Below are positions 1 through 9,753 of a stretch of DNA of 64,000 nt, one piece after another (position 1 is the first letter of the stretch; the number at the start of each line of letters is the position of its first letter). Under the pieces are notes generated by a model. That model saw only the letters and a program-made list of their open reading frames with translations, was not told the origin of the DNA and ran no database searches. The DNA is taken from NCBI RefSeq assembly GCF_013348785.1, contig NZ_CP054691.1, positions 3,100,001 through 3,164,000 of the forward strand, in the 5' to 3' direction. Position numbers and translations under genes: made by a program. Origin of the DNA: Gordonia sp. X0973 (GTDB taxonomy: Bacteria > Actinomycetota > Actinomycetes > Mycobacteriales > Mycobacteriaceae).

Positions 1-767
1 AGCTTCGTCCCCGGCGAGGACAGCATCATGCCGATCGGCGCCGGCGCCGTGTGGAGGATGACGATGGCCTCCGGCTTGGGCATCTTGTCGTAGAGGCCGT
101 CGTCGATCATGGCCTGGGCGCCGGTGATCGTCTCCTCGGCGGGCTGGCCGATCAGCACCGCCGTGCCCGCCCACTTGTCTTTCAGCTCGACGAGCACCTG
201 TGCCATCCCCAGCATCCACACCACGTGCGCGTCATGGCCGCACATGTGGGCGACGGGGACCTCCGCACCGTCCTGTCGCACCACCCGCACCTTGCTCGCA
301 TAGTCCAGGCCGGTTTCCTCGGCGACCGCGTTGGCGTCCATGTCGGCGCGGTAGGCCACCGTCGGGCCGTCGCCGTTGCGCAGGATCCCCACGACGCCGG
401 TCTTGCCGATCCCCGTCTTCACCTCGAAGCCCAGCTTGCGCAGCCCGTCGGCGAGGATCTTCGACGTCCGCTCCTCCATGAACGCGAGTTCCGGATTCTG
501 GTGGATGCCTTTGAAGATGTCGACCAGGCGGTCCTTCTCGCCGTCCACCACGGCGTCGACGGCCGCGACCGTCGCGGGCGGGACGACGCCGTGCGAGATG
601 GTCTTGGTCATGTCGACTCCTTGCGGTGCTGCGGAGGGGGCGGAGGTGAGACCGAGATCCTCGTCGTCGCCGCGACTGGCGATCTCGTTGACCGCGACCA
701 CGCCGACGGGAACGGCGGCCGCGGCCGCCGCAATCGAGATCATCTGACGGCGGCTCAAGTCGGCCAA
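1..767 (-). CDS. M20-family amidohydrolase, exported, 3' end outside window
   Basis: Zinc-dependent amidohydrolase of the M20D (HipO-like) group, which cleave N-acyl amino acids or related amides; the substrate is not evident. The gene runs off the left edge, so only about 255 codons are visible. Seen: YRADMDA, then MCGHDAH with metal-binding His and Asp, then QPAEE with the catalytic Glu pair, the usual M20 order. I start it at a TTG at 767 because AGGAG lies just upstream and because translation then gives a twin-arginine signal (SRRQMIS followed by an Ala-rich stretch), implying Tat export. A later ATG (MTKTISHG) would give a cytoplasmic form. Another Tat-type hydrolase lies at 3988-5643, so export is plausible. 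The family call is firm; start and substrate are less sure. Confidence 0.85.
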   Translation of the reverse strand, partial: MADLSRRQMISIAAAAAAVPVGVVAVNEIASRGDDEDLGLTSAPSAAPQGVDMTKTISHGVVPPATVAAVDAVVDGEKDRLVDIFKGIHQNPELAFMEERTSKILADGLRKLGFEVKTGIGKTGVVGILRNGDGPTVAYRADMDANAVAEETGLDYASKVRVVRQDGAEVPVAHMCGHDAHVVWMLGMAQVLVELKDKWAGTAVLIGQPAEETITGAQAMIDDGLYDKMPKPEAIVILHTAPAPIGMMLSSPGTK

Positions 768-869
768 TTCGTTCTCCTAGGATTCACCGCTGCCGGGAAG
801 TGGCGTGGCAGGTTGACTGTTGAAACTGCAATCTTGGGCTCGGTGAAACTATACCTGCGCGGAGTCGGC

Positions 870-1403
870 CTACAGCCCCATCTGCACGGCCATGTGGGCC
901 TGGGTGAGTTCGGTGCGCAGGCGGTCGACGTCGCGGGCCCAGGCCTGCGCGAGCTTGCCGCTCGTCGTCTTGATTCCGATGCCCTTGCGACCGCGCGGCA
1001 CGGCGGGCAACTCGCCCAGGGCCGGCGCCTTCTGCCAATCCTCGACGGCACTGCCGCGGGCCTCGGGATAGATCACGGCGATGTCGGACAGGTTGATCCG
1101 ACGAGTCCCGCAACGCAGCGTCTTATCGGTCAGCTCGACACTGGCGTAGGTGCGGGCGGCGGTGATGAACATGTAGGCCGAACCCGTGATGATGACGAAG
1201 AAGATGCCCATCACCACCCAGTGGACCTGTCCCGGTCCGAGGATCTCCATGAGGAGGATGGCGCCGATCAGCACCGGGCCGATCGCCATCGCCCACCAGC
1301 CGCTGCCCGGCTCGGCGAACAGTACCTCGCCGACGTCCTCGGGGACGGGTGTGAGCGAGCCCTGCTCCTCGTCGGATGGCTCCTGCTCCTGGGCGTCACT
1401 CAC
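870..1403 (-). CDS. DUF3093-like two-helix membrane protein
   Basis: Small membrane protein of 177 residues resembling the actinobacterial DUF3093 family, which has no known function. Seen: an acidic N-terminal tail (about residues 1-25), two adjacent hydrophobic helices (about 37-55 and 62-82), then a soluble C-terminal half with the short sequence PRGRKGIGI and an amphipathic end. Its start overlaps the end of the next upstream gene (1396-2016) by 8 nt, so the two are probably cotranslated as the tail of the heme block. The PH-like shape of the C-terminal half is inferred from the family, not from a visible motif. Confidence 0.7.
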   Translation of the reverse strand: MSDAQEQEPSDEEQGSLTPVPEDVGEVLFAEPGSGWWAMAIGPVLIGAILLMEILGPGQVHWVVMGIFFVIITGSAYMFITAARTYASVELTDKTLRCGTRRINLSDIAVIYPEARGSAVEDWQKAPALGELPAVPRGRKGIGIKTTSGKLAQAWARDVDRLRTELTQAHMAVQMGL

Positions 1404-2016
1404 GCGGACCTCCCGAATCCTGCTGCGGCGGCAGCTGTGGCGGCATCGGCCAATGTCCGACGGGTGGCTGCGGCGTCCGGGCCGCGGCGCGGAACTCGGT
1501 CATCTCACGACAGTAGGTGTCCGCGTCGCGGCGCATCAACATGAACAGGGCGAAGAGCGCGCAGGCCCCGGCGATGATCTCGGGCGCCTGCGTCCAGGTG
1601 CGCGGGCCGAAGAAGGCCATCAGCGCCCCGACGACGACATAGGCACTCAGGCCCGACAGCAGCAACCGCGCCCAGTTGCGCCCGTCGCGGACGAAGTACA
1701 TGGCGACCAGCGCGATCGCCGCGCCGATGACGACTCCGACCACCAGCGAGGCGATGACCATGCCGGTGGAGCTCATCAACTCGAGCGACCGGCGCTCCGC
1801 GTCCGGTGCGTCCTTGGGCAGCTTCTCCGCGTATTGCAGCACCGTGTCGCGGGCCGTGCGATAGGAGCCGATCTGCGCGACGGACAGCGCCGCGATGACG
1901 ACGAGCCACAGTTCGGTGGCGATCGCGATCGAACCCGCGAGCACCGGCCGATCCGGCTTCGGATCGACCGGCCGTGGCTGGCCCGGCTGCGGCGCCCAGG
2001 GTTGGGGAGAACTCAT
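1396..2016 (-). CDS. four-helix membrane protein downstream of hemB
   Basis: Predicted integral membrane protein of 206 residues, function unknown. Seen: a Pro/Gln-rich N-terminus (MSSPQPWAPQPG), hydrophobic segments at about 28-50, 83-107, 117-137 and 143-162, and a charged loop after helix 1 (residues 51-80). The C-terminal tail is again rich in Pro and Gln. It starts 9 nt after the hemB stop and overlaps the following gene. M. tuberculosis also has one or two small membrane genes right after hemB (Rv0513, Rv0514, from memory), and this protein occupies that position. No catalytic residues can be recognised. Confidence 0.75.
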   Translation of the reverse strand: MSSPQPWAPQPGQPRPVDPKPDRPVLAGSIAIATELWLVVIAALSVAQIGSYRTARDTVLQYAEKLPKDAPDAERRSLELMSSTGMVIASLVVGVVIGAAIALVAMYFVRDGRNWARLLLSGLSAYVVVGALMAFFGPRTWTQAPEIIAGACALFALFMLMRRDADTYCREMTEFRAAARTPQPPVGHWPMPPQLPPQQDSGGPRE

Positions 2017-2025
2017 GGTTCCAGG

Positions 2026-3015
2026 CTACTGATCGCGCAGCCATCCGGCGGCCTCGGCCGCCCAGTAGGTCAGCACGATCGACGCGCCGGCGCGCCGGAT
2101 GGCGGTCAGCGACTCGGTGACGGCGGCCCGGCGGTCGATCCAGCCGCGCTCGGCGGCCGCGGTGATCATCGAATACTCGCCGCTGACCTGGTAGGCGGCG
2201 ACCGGGACGGTCACGTCGGCCGCCACGTCGGCGAGGATGTCGAGGTAGGCCATCGCCGGTTTGACCATCACCATGTCGGCACCCTCTGCCAGGTCGAGGT
2301 CCAGTTCGCGCAGCGCCTCGGCGCGGTTCGCCGGGTCCTGCTGGTAGCTGCGACGGTCACCGGTCAACGAGGAGTCGACGGCGTCGCGGAACGGCCCGTA
2401 GAAGGCGGACGCGTACTTGGCCGTGTACGCCAGCAGCGCGGTATCGGCATATCCGGCCTCGTCCAGGGCGGTCCGGATCGCGGCGACCTGGCCGTCCATC
2501 ATTCCGCTGGGCCCCAGCACGTGCGCACCGGCGCGCGCCTGCGCGACCGCCATCGCGGCATACCGCTGCAGCGTCTCGTCGTTGTCGACGCGACCGGCGG
2601 AGTCGAGCACGCCGCAGTGACCGTGGTCGGTGAACTCGTCGAGGCAGGTGTCGGCCATCAGGACCGTCGAATCGCCGAGGTCGGACCGCAGCGCGGCGAG
2701 CGCCCGGTTGAGGATTCCGTCGGAGCGGTCGGCGCCCGACCCGACGGCATCCTTGTCCTCCGCCCGCGGGACGCCGAACAGCATGAGGCCCCCGACCCCG
2801 GCCGAGACGGCCTCGGCGGCGGCGGCGCGCAGCGAATCGACGGTGTGCTGAACGACTCCGGGCATCGAAGAGATCGGCTTGCACTCGGCGATCCCGTCGG
2901 CGACGAACATCGGCAGCACCAGGTGCCGCGGCGCCACCTCGGTCTGCGCTACGAGGCGGCGCATCGCCGGGGTCGTGCGCAGGCGGCGCGGACGGATCGT
3001 TGGTTCGGGTGTCAC
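2026..3015 (-). CDS. hemB: delta-aminolevulinic acid dehydratase (porphobilinogen synthase)
   Basis: Condenses two 5-aminolevulinates to porphobilinogen, the second common step of tetrapyrrole synthesis, in the cytoplasm. The 329-residue length is normal for the family. Seen: [27 protein letters not shown] with the Schiff-base lysine, and [14 protein letters not shown]. In fully zinc-dependent enzymes that last motif has three cysteines; here the middle one is Asp, so the metal requirement may be mixed or magnesium-type. A GTG start at 3015 gives the usual N-terminus. It sits 10 nt downstream of a CobW-type GTPase and belongs to the hem block, but is separated from hemA-hemC-hemD by that GTPase and a deacylase. 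Confidence 0.96.
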   Translation of the reverse strand: MTPEPTIRPRRLRTTPAMRRLVAQTEVAPRHLVLPMFVADGIAECKPISSMPGVVQHTVDSLRAAAAEAVSAGVGGLMLFGVPRAEDKDAVGSGADRSDGILNRALAALRSDLGDSTVLMADTCLDEFTDHGHCGVLDSAGRVDNDETLQRYAAMAVAQARAGAHVLGPSGMMDGQVAAIRTALDEAGYADTALLAYTAKYASAFYGPFRDAVDSSLTGDRRSYQQDPANRAEALRELDLDLAEGADMVMVKPAMAYLDILADVAADVTVPVAAYQVSGEYSMITAAAERGWIDRRAAVTESLTAIRRAGASIVLTYWAAEAAGWLRDQ

Positions 3016-3025
3016 AGCGTCGAGC

Positions 3026-3988
3026 CTAGTCGTGCGCCCCGCCGACCGGTGCCGACGTCAGCGCGGCCCGCAACCCGTCGGCATCGACCGCGCCGCGCGC
3101 GCCGATCAGAACGAGCCGACTGCGCGGCACGTCGTCGGCACCCCATTCCCCGCCGACGACGATGCGCGCCTGGCGGCCGGTGGCCTGCAGGATGCACCGG
3201 GACCGCGGCACCTGGGACAGGTACACCACGCCCTTGACCCGGTACACCCCTTCCGGGACCCGGGAGAGGATGGCTTGCAGGCGTGCGAGGTCGAGCGGTT
3301 CGTCGATCTCCACGAGCGCCGACTCGAAGACCGCCCCGGCCTGCCCCGATCCGTTGCCCTCATCGGCGATGTCGCCGTCGGGACGTTCCAGCCCCAAGAC
3401 CACGTCCAGCGGCACCTGTGCCTCGACCGCGTTGATCGTGCGGGCCCGCGGCGCCGTTCGCCTCACCTCGTCGGCGCGGACGGTCAACGTCTCCTCGTCG
3501 ACGGTGTCGGCCTTGTTCAGCACGACCAGGTCGGCGACGCCGAGCTGCCGCGCGACGAGACCGGCGACCGCCGGGTCGTCGTCGATACCCGCCCCCGCGT
3601 CCACCACCGTCACGACGCCGTCCGTATAGGCGTGCCGCGCGACCTCCTCGTCGGCGAGCAGGCGCAGGATCTCGCCGGGGTCGCTGACCCCCGACGCCTC
3701 GACGATGATCGCCTCCGGGGCCGGGTCGCGCAGCACGACGCGACGCAGGGCCGCGAGGAATCCGGCGGCTGTGCTGCAGCAGATACAGCCGTTGGCCAGC
3801 GCGACCACCTCGTCGCCCGCGACGCCGCCGAGCAGTTCGGCGTCGAGGTTGATCTCGCCGAAGTCGTTGACCAGGACCGCGAGCCGACGGCCGTTCGCCT
3901 GGGTCAGCAGCGAGTTGAGCAACGTCGTCTTGCCCGCGCCGAGGAATCCGCCGACCACCGTCACCGGGACCGGCGCCCGATCCCCCAC
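3026..3988 (-). CDS. CobW/COG0523-family metal-chaperone GTPase
   Basis: G3E-type GTPase of the CobW/ZNG1 group, proteins that deliver metals (often zinc) or act in cobalamin synthesis. Seen: Walker [11 protein letters not shown] near the N-terminus, the family metal motif NGCICC at about residues 67-72, VEASGVSDP (switch region), NKAD for guanine recognition, and a C-terminal CobW-C-like domain containing [10 protein letters not shown]. Length 320 is typical. The GTG start at 3988 shares its G with the TAG of the upstream deacylase (TAGTG). Position directly before hemB suggests service to a metalloenzyme in the block, either HemB or the zinc-dependent hydrolase, but this is inference. A Zur-type site was not seen upstream. 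Confidence 0.88.
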   Translation of the reverse strand: MGDRAPVPVTVVGGFLGAGKTTLLNSLLTQANGRRLAVLVNDFGEINLDAELLGGVAGDEVVALANGCICCSTAAGFLAALRRVVLRDPAPEAIIVEASGVSDPGEILRLLADEEVARHAYTDGVVTVVDAGAGIDDDPAVAGLVARQLGVADLVVLNKADTVDEETLTVRADEVRRTAPRARTINAVEAQVPLDVVLGLERPDGDIADEGNGSGQAGAVFESALVEIDEPLDLARLQAILSRVPEGVYRVKGVVYLSQVPRSRCILQATGRQARIVVGGEWGADDVPRSRLVLIGARGAVDADGLRAALTSAPVGGAHD

Positions 3989-5643
3989 TATTTCGCGTCG
4001 CGACGAATCGGCTTGCCCGGGCGGGCCTCGGCGATCCGATTGCCGTCGGCGATGATCGGCGTCCCGTTCACGACGACGTGCCGCATCCCGGTGGACAGCT
4101 GGGCCGGTTGGGTGAACGTCGCGTTGTCCTTGATCGTGTTCAGATCGAAGACGATGACGTCGGCGTCGGCCCCCACCTGTAGGCGGCCCTTGCGCCGCAT
4201 CTGCGGCACCGACGACTCAAGGACCCGGGCCGGGAAGAGACTGGTCTTGGCGAGCGCGTCCGGCAGCGGGATCACCTTGCGCTCGCGCACATACTGCGAG
4301 ATGAACTTCGAGAAGCAGCCGGCCGAGCGGGGATGCGCGAACGCCCCCTCGGGCAGCGGCCACACGTCGCCCTGCACCACCCGCCCGGTGGTGTCGATCC
4401 ACGGCATCCCGTCCGAGGCGATCGAGCCGCCCGGGTACAGGACACTGGCGTCGAGGATGTCGCCGTCGCCCTGCGACTGATCCGGGCGCAGGAAGTGGAT
4501 GACGATCGTCGTGCCCGGGGCTTCCTTCTGGAGCTGGTCGATCTCGGCCTGCGTCAGCGGCCTCCCGTTGAGTTCCATCCAGGAGGCGTCGGGCACTCCC
4601 CAGCGCTGCACCCAGTCGTCACCCCGGAACTGCTCGGCGCCGACCGTCGACGACCCGGCGCCGAACGGGTAGGCCTCGACGGTGACCGGTGCACCCGCGG
4701 CCTGCGCACTCTTCACGAACTCGACGCAGTCGTGCCCGTCGCGCGCCGACGTCGAGTTCAGGTGGCAGATGTGCATGTGGGCCCCGGTCGACGTGGCGAT
4801 GGCGACCAACTCCCCCAGCGCCTCGAACGTGCTCTGCGGCTCGATGACCGAGAGGTAGCGCACGTGCGTGTAGGTGGGCACCTCGTAGCGCTTCGCCAGC
4901 TTGGCCAGCGCCCAGTACTCCTTGCGGTTGTTGCCGGGCGCGTATCCGGCGTTGATACCGATGCCGAGGCCACCCTCTTTGAGGCCCTGCTCGACGCGCG
5001 CGATGATCGCGTCGATCTCCTCCGGCGTGGCCAGCGAGTTCTGCCACCCCGGCTTGGCGAACGCGGCCTGGAACCATTCGATGGTGCCGTCGGGCTCGAG
5101 GCCCTCCTTCTCGGCGATCCGGGCATAGGTCCACGCGGCCGAGGCGCCGTAGTTGATCGGACGCCCCTCCTCCGCGACCAGTTCGTAGTACCGCGAGATG
5201 GGCAGCAGCCCGGATTCGAGTTCGAGCGCCGTGGTGACACCGTCGAAGGCCTGCACCCACGCGGCAGGCAACTGCTGGCCGTGGGCGTGCAGGTCGATGA
5301 ATCCGGGGGCGACGACCTGTCCGTCGGCATCGATGGATTTCGGCGCGTCGAGCGGCTGCTCGGAGATCGAGGCGATCTCGCCGTTCTTGATGCCGATGTC
5401 GCGCACGCCGTCGAGCCCGGTTTCCGGGTCGACCACCCGTCCGCGGCGGATCACGAGGTCGTAGGGGCCGGGCCGGTTCGGCTCGAGGACCTTCTTCGTC
5501 GAGGGCCCCGGCTGAGCGCCCGTGGGCTGACCGTCGTCATCGGTGGAACAGGCTGCGACGGCCGGCACGACGGCGGCGGTCACCGCTGCCGCGGCGAGGA
5601 ATCCCCGTCTGCTCACTCCACGAATCTGTCCCTGCTGGCCCAC
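3988..5643 (-). CDS. N-acyl-D-amino-acid deacylase, Tat lipoprotein
   Basis: Amidohydrolase-superfamily enzyme resembling D-aminoacylase, which removes acyl groups from N-acyl-D-amino acids (D-amino acids arise from peptidoglycan turnover). Seen: N-terminal SRRGFLAAAAV twin-arginine signal followed by lipobox AVAAC, so an exported lipid-anchored protein; the metal motif DLHAHGQ; THVRYLS; HICHLNSTS; and a late SDGMPWID with a conserved Asp. A GTG start at 5643 has AAGGAG about six bases upstream and makes 551 residues; the open frame extends further upstream but without a signal. It is an unusual insertion between hemD and hemB. Together with the M20 hydrolase at the left edge it suggests a small exported amide-hydrolysis set, which is an inference. 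Confidence 0.85.
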   Translation of the reverse strand: MGQQGQIRGVSRRGFLAAAAVTAAVVPAVAACSTDDDGQPTGAQPGPSTKKVLEPNRPGPYDLVIRRGRVVDPETGLDGVRDIGIKNGEIASISEQPLDAPKSIDADGQVVAPGFIDLHAHGQQLPAAWVQAFDGVTTALELESGLLPISRYYELVAEEGRPINYGASAAWTYARIAEKEGLEPDGTIEWFQAAFAKPGWQNSLATPEEIDAIIARVEQGLKEGGLGIGINAGYAPGNNRKEYWALAKLAKRYEVPTYTHVRYLSVIEPQSTFEALGELVAIATSTGAHMHICHLNSTSARDGHDCVEFVKSAQAAGAPVTVEAYPFGAGSSTVGAEQFRGDDWVQRWGVPDASWMELNGRPLTQAEIDQLQKEAPGTTIVIHFLRPDQSQGDGDILDASVLYPGGSIASDGMPWIDTTGRVVQGDVWPLPEGAFAHPRSAGCFSKFISQYVRERKVIPLPDALAKTSLFPARVLESSVPQMRRKGRLQVGADADVIVFDLNTIKDNATFTQPAQLSTGMRHVVVNGTPIIADGNRIAEARPGKPIRRDAK

Positions 5644-5739
5644 TGCGCTCTCCTTCGACGGCTCCCGATCACACCTGACCCGGGGGCCAACGCTACCCCG
5701 AACCCATGCGGAGTCGGGCAAGCGAGAAGCGCGGGGCCG

Positions 5740-7410
5740 TCAGGACCGCGAGCGGCGCGACTTCTTCCGCGGCGGGGGCAGTGCACCCTCGGCGCGCAGT
5801 CGCGCGGCGTGGGCGGCGAGGGCCTCGACCAGGTCCGGCACGGACGCGGTCTCCGGGCGCACGTCGACGCGCAGCCCGAACTCGACGGCGGTCTCGGCCG
5901 TCTTGGGTCCGATGCAGGCCACGATGGTCCGCGCGTGCGGCTTGCCGGCGATCCCGACGAGGTTGCGGACCGTCGAACTCGAGGTGAAGCAGACCGCGTC
6001 GAAGCCGCCGGTCTTGATCATCTCGCGCGTCTCGGCGGGCGGCGGTGCCGCGCGCACGGTGCGGTAGGCGGTGACGTCGTCGATCTCCCAGCCGCGTTCG
6101 CGCAGCCCCTCGGCGAGGGTCTCGGTCGCGATGTCGGCCCGCGGCAGCAGCACGCGGTTGACCGGGTCGAAGACCTCGTCATACGGCGGGAAGTCCTCGA
6201 GCAGGCCCAGCGACGACTGCTCGCCGGACGGGATCAACTCGGGCTCGATGCCGAAGGCGCGCACCCGCTCGGCGGTGGCCTCGCCGACGCAGGCGATCTT
6301 CACGCCGGAGAACGCACGGGCGTCCAGACCGAACTCGGCGAACTTCTCCCAGACGGCGCGCACCGAGTTCGTGGAGGTGAACACCACCCACTGGTAGCGG
6401 CCGTCGACGAGGCCCTTGACGGCGCGCTCCATCTGGGCTGGCGATCGCGGCGGCTCGACGGCGATGGTCGGCACCTCCTTGGGGATCGCGCCGTGCCCGA
6501 CGAGGCGTTCGCTCATCTCGGCGGCCTGCTCCTTGGTGCGCGGCACCAGCACGGTCCAGCCGTACAGGGCCCGCGACTCCCACCAGGAGAGCTTGCCGCG
6601 CTGGTTGACGACCTTGCCGATCGTCAGCAGCAGCGGGCCGACGAGTTCGCCGCCCAGCTCGGCCGCCGTCTCCAGCGTGGCCTCGATGGTGCGCTGGGCA
6701 CAGGTGGTGCCGTTGACGGTGATGGCCACCGGGGTGGACGCGGACAGGCCGTGTTCGACGAGCGAGGCGGCGGCCTGCGCGAGGTGGCTGGCGGTGCCGT
6801 GCAGGACCAGCGGCGCCGGGGCGGCGGCGAGGCCGGCCCAGTCCACGTCGCCGCGCATGTCGGCGACGGTGTAGCCGGAGCCGAGCGGCATCCCCGCGTA
6901 GCTGGGGACGACGGCGGCCGCGGGCAGCCCGGGCAGCACCTCGAAGGTGACGACGGTGCGCGCGACGGCGGTGACCTCGGCGAGAACCGCGTTCGAGGTG
7001 AGGGGGTCTCCGGCGACGACGCGGACCACGTCGACACCGGTCTTCGCCGTGGTGACGAGCGTCTTGGCGACCTCGGCGGGTTCGCCGAGCGCGGGATGGA
7101 CGTGCACCGGGCTGGCGGTCGCCTCGTCGGCCTCGTCCGGCTGCGCCTCGTCGGCCGCGGCCCTGGCCGCCTCCGCCGCCGCGTCGACGTCGGCCTTCGC
7201 CTTCGACCGGCGCGCGGTGGGCGCGGCCTCGGGAAGGTGTGTCCGGCCGATCAACTCGACGACGCCGCTGGGGACGTCGGGATCGATAAAGGCGGTGGTG
7301 GCGTTCACCAGGGCGCTGCGCGCGCGCACCGTCAGCAATTCCGGGTCACCGGGCCCGGCGCCAACGAACAGGATCCGCCCCGGGGTGACCTTCTTAGTCG
7401 TCCGGCTCAT
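5740..7410 (-). CDS. hemD: fused uroporphyrinogen-III C-methyltransferase / uroporphyrinogen-III synthase
   Basis: Two-domain heme/siroheme enzyme. About residues 10-255 form an SAM-dependent uroporphyrinogen-III methyltransferase-like domain (FVGAGPGDPELLTVRA, VRVVAGDPL, PGLPAA). About residues 265-545 form uroporphyrinogen-III synthase, which closes and rearranges hydroxymethylbilane (GWTVLVPRT, VFTSTNSVRA, CVGEATAERV, CFTSSSTVRN). An Ala/Asp/Glu-rich insert at about 65-105 disrupts the first domain between its early motifs, so the methyltransferase may be weak. M. tuberculosis and Streptomyces hemD genes are fused in the same way. The ATG at 7410 is preferred because GGAGAG lies at workable distance; a GTG at 7419 also exists. 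The tail is basic (PPPRKKSRRSRS). Confidence 0.93.
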   Translation of the reverse strand: MSRTTKKVTPGRILFVGAGPGDPELLTVRARSALVNATTAFIDPDVPSGVVELIGRTHLPEAAPTARRSKAKADVDAAAEAARAAADEAQPDEADEATASPVHVHPALGEPAEVAKTLVTTAKTGVDVVRVVAGDPLTSNAVLAEVTAVARTVVTFEVLPGLPAAAVVPSYAGMPLGSGYTVADMRGDVDWAGLAAAPAPLVLHGTASHLAQAAASLVEHGLSASTPVAITVNGTTCAQRTIEATLETAAELGGELVGPLLLTIGKVVNQRGKLSWWESRALYGWTVLVPRTKEQAAEMSERLVGHGAIPKEVPTIAVEPPRSPAQMERAVKGLVDGRYQWVVFTSTNSVRAVWEKFAEFGLDARAFSGVKIACVGEATAERVRAFGIEPELIPSGEQSSLGLLEDFPPYDEVFDPVNRVLLPRADIATETLAEGLRERGWEIDDVTAYRTVRAAPPPAETREMIKTGGFDAVCFTSSSTVRNLVGIAGKPHARTIVACIGPKTAETAVEFGLRVDVRPETASVPDLVEALAAHAARLRAEGALPPPRKKSRRSRS

Positions 7411-7452
7411 CAGTCGCACTCTCCTACCCCCTACGGGGTGGTAGTTCGTCTG

Positions 7453-8382
7453 CTAGGCCAGAAGCGACGCGGCTCCTGACTCCAGCATTTCCGCTGCGAG
7501 CGCGCGCCCCACGTCGGCCGCCTGCGCGACCGGCCCGACCACCGAACTCCGGATCACATCGGATCCGTCGACGGCGGCGACCGCCGCGCGCAGCGACAGC
7601 TCGAGGAAGATCCGACCGTCGTCGTCGAGTGACTCGACGACCTCGGCGTAGGCCCCCACCGGCGCGGTGCAACCGGCCTCCAGGGCCGCCAACAACGCGC
7701 GCTCGGCATCGACCGCGGCACGAGAGGACGGATCGTCCAACGTGGCGAGCGTGCTCACCAGCTGGGCATCGTCTGCGCGGCATTCGACAGCCAGGGCGCC
7801 CTGAGCCGGTGCCGGTAGCAGCACCACCGGGTCGAATGCCTCGGCGACCTCGTCGGTCCTGCCGATGCGAGCCAACCCGGCCCGGGCGACCACGACTGCG
7901 TCGAGTTCACCGTTGGCGACTTTGCCCAACCGAGAATCAAGGTTGCCTCTTAGGGGGCGAATTTCCAAACCGAGACCCAATGCTCTAAGCTGCGCGATCC
8001 GTCGCGGGGCCGACGTGCCGACCGTCGCCCCGACCGGCAGCTCGCCCAACACCCGATTTCCGGCGCTGACCAGGGCATCTCTGGCATCTTGACGCGTCGG
8101 GACGGCCGCGATCACCAGGTCGTCCTCGGGGGCGGTCGGGAGATCCTTGTACGAATGCACCGCGACGTCGATCTCGTCGTTGCGCAAGGCGATGCGCAGC
8201 GCGGTCGTGAACACACCGACGCCGATCTGCTCCACCGGCGCGGCCGAGAGATCCCCCTCGGTCTTGATGATGACCAGCTCCGCGGGGTGCCCGGCATCGA
8301 CTAGGGCCTGCGCGACGTGGCCCGCCTGGGTGGTCGCCAACAGTGAACCGCGGGTCCCGATGCGCAGCACCGGTGGCGTCAT
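7453..8382 (-). CDS. hemC: hydroxymethylbilane synthase (porphobilinogen deaminase)
   Basis: Polymerises four porphobilinogens into hydroxymethylbilane, using a covalently attached dipyrromethane primer. Seen: N-terminal [39 protein letters not shown], and EAGCTAPVG, whose cysteine carries the dipyrromethane cofactor. Length 309 matches the family. Its ATG overlaps the hemA TGA (ATGA), so translation is coupled to hemA; hemD starts 42 nt downstream. The order rex-hemA-hemC-hemD is the one well known in Streptomyces. Confidence 0.97.
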   Translation of the reverse strand: MTPPVLRIGTRGSLLATTQAGHVAQALVDAGHPAELVIIKTEGDLSAAPVEQIGVGVFTTALRIALRNDEIDVAVHSYKDLPTAPEDDLVIAAVPTRQDARDALVSAGNRVLGELPVGATVGTSAPRRIAQLRALGLGLEIRPLRGNLDSRLGKVANGELDAVVVARAGLARIGRTDEVAEAFDPVVLLPAPAQGALAVECRADDAQLVSTLATLDDPSSRAAVDAERALLAALEAGCTAPVGAYAEVVESLDDDGRIFLELSLRAAVAAVDGSDVIRSSVVGPVAQAADVGRALAAEMLESGAASLLA

Positions 8383-9746
8383 CGATGACCGTCCCGGTCG
8401 GCCTGTTCGCCCAGTGCGGCCGGCTCGACATCCGGCGCGGCCACCGACTCGGCGGCACCCGGGCGCAACTCGAACAACTCGCGCAGCGCCTCGGCGTACT
8501 GATCGCCGTTGGCCGTGGCCGCCAGCTGTTTCACGCGCACGGTCGGCGCGTGCAGGAGTTTGTCGACGACGCGGCGCACGGTCTTGGCGACCTCGTCGCG
8601 CTCGGCGTCGGACAGGCCGGGCAGCCGCGCGTCCAGCCGCATGATCTCCGCGTCGACGACCTCGCTGGCACGTTGGCGCAGCGCGGTGACCGTCGGCGTC
8701 ACCTCCGCGCGGCGCTGGGCGGCGAGGTAGTCGGCGAGCTCGGCCGCCACGATGGCGCGCGCCCCGACGACGTCGGCCTCGGCGGCCTGTGCCTGCGAGT
8801 CGCCGCGCAACCCCTCGATGTCGATGAGTTCGACGCCGGGCAGCCGCGCGGCCGCCGGATCGACGTTGCGGGGCAGTCCGAGGTCGCAGATCACCAGCGG
8901 CGTCGTGATGGTCCGTGCGGCCAGCGCGTGGTGTACCTCGGCGACGGTGACGACCGAGCCCACCGAGCCCGAGCAGGTCATCATCACGTCGGCCTGCGCC
9001 ATCGCCGCGGGCAGCGCGTCGAGTCCGACGCCGACGGCGGTCACGCCCGGGTGGTTGGCGTTGATGTTGTCCGCGAGCCGCTGGGCCCGCTCGACGCTGC
9101 GGTTGACGATCGTGATCTGGTCGACGCCCTCGCGCGCCAGGTGGGCGGCCGAGAGCCCGCCCATCGCACCGGCGCCGAGGACGACTCCGCGCCGGGCGTG
9201 CGCGCCGACGGAGTCGAGCACGCCGTGGGCCCGGTGCAGGGCCACCGAGACCACCGAGGCCCCGGCCCGGTCGATACCGGTTTCGGTGTGGACGCGTTTG
9301 CCGACGCGCAGCGCCTGCTGGGCCAGCTCGTGCAGGACCCGGCCGGCGGTGCGGTGGGCGTCGGCGCTCGCATACGCGCCGCGGATCTGGCCGAGGATCT
9401 GTTGTTCGCCGACGACGAGGGAGTCGAGCCCGGCGGCGACGGTGAAGAGGTGTTCGGCCGCCGACTCCGAGTAGCGGACGTAGGCGTGCGCGGTCATCTC
9501 GTTGATGCTCAGGCCCGAGTGCTCGCCCAGCACGTTGCCCACGGCTTCGAGCGCGGGGTGGAAGGCGTCGACGACGGCGTAGATCTCGATGCGGTTGCAG
9601 GTCGAGACGACCATGGCCTCTGACATCGTCGGCGCGGCTAGCAGCTTGTCCACGATCTTGGGCCGATCGTGCTCGGATATGGCCAACCGCTCCAGCACCC
9701 CGACCGGGGCGCTGCGATGCGAAACGCCGAACAACAGCACACTCAC
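8379..9746 (-). CDS. hemA: glutamyl-tRNA reductase
   Basis: NADPH-dependent reduction of glutamyl-tRNA to glutamate-1-semialdehyde, the committed step of the C5 pathway. Seen: [18 protein letters not shown] with the catalytic Cys near residue 50, GEQQILGQI, the nucleotide fold motif GAGAMGGL, and LPRNVDP. 455 residues with an extended C-terminal dimerisation helix region. A GTG start at 9746 lies 7 nt after the rex stop, so rex and hemA are in one transcription unit. The last 30 residues are Ala/Glu-rich and specific to this lineage. Confidence 0.97.
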   Translation of the reverse strand: MSVLLFGVSHRSAPVGVLERLAISEHDRPKIVDKLLAAPTMSEAMVVSTCNRIEIYAVVDAFHPALEAVGNVLGEHSGLSINEMTAHAYVRYSESAAEHLFTVAAGLDSLVVGEQQILGQIRGAYASADAHRTAGRVLHELAQQALRVGKRVHTETGIDRAGASVVSVALHRAHGVLDSVGAHARRGVVLGAGAMGGLSAAHLAREGVDQITIVNRSVERAQRLADNINANHPGVTAVGVGLDALPAAMAQADVMMTCSGSVGSVVTVAEVHHALAARTITTPLVICDLGLPRNVDPAAARLPGVELIDIEGLRGDSQAQAAEADVVGARAIVAAELADYLAAQRRAEVTPTVTALRQRASEVVDAEIMRLDARLPGLSDAERDEVAKTVRRVVDKLLHAPTVRVKQLAATANGDQYAEALRELFELRPGAAESVAAPDVEPAALGEQADRDGHR

Positions 9747-9753
9747 AACGGAT

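Noticed and set aside
1186..3237. Plus-strand open frame of 683 codons
   Set aside because: Antisense to two membrane genes and hemB, low-complexity translation, no ribosome site.
4333..7479. Plus-strand open frame of over 1000 codons
   Set aside because: It lies opposite the deacylase and hemD genes; its translation is Arg/Gly/Asp/Val-rich without motifs, typical of GC-rich antisense frames.
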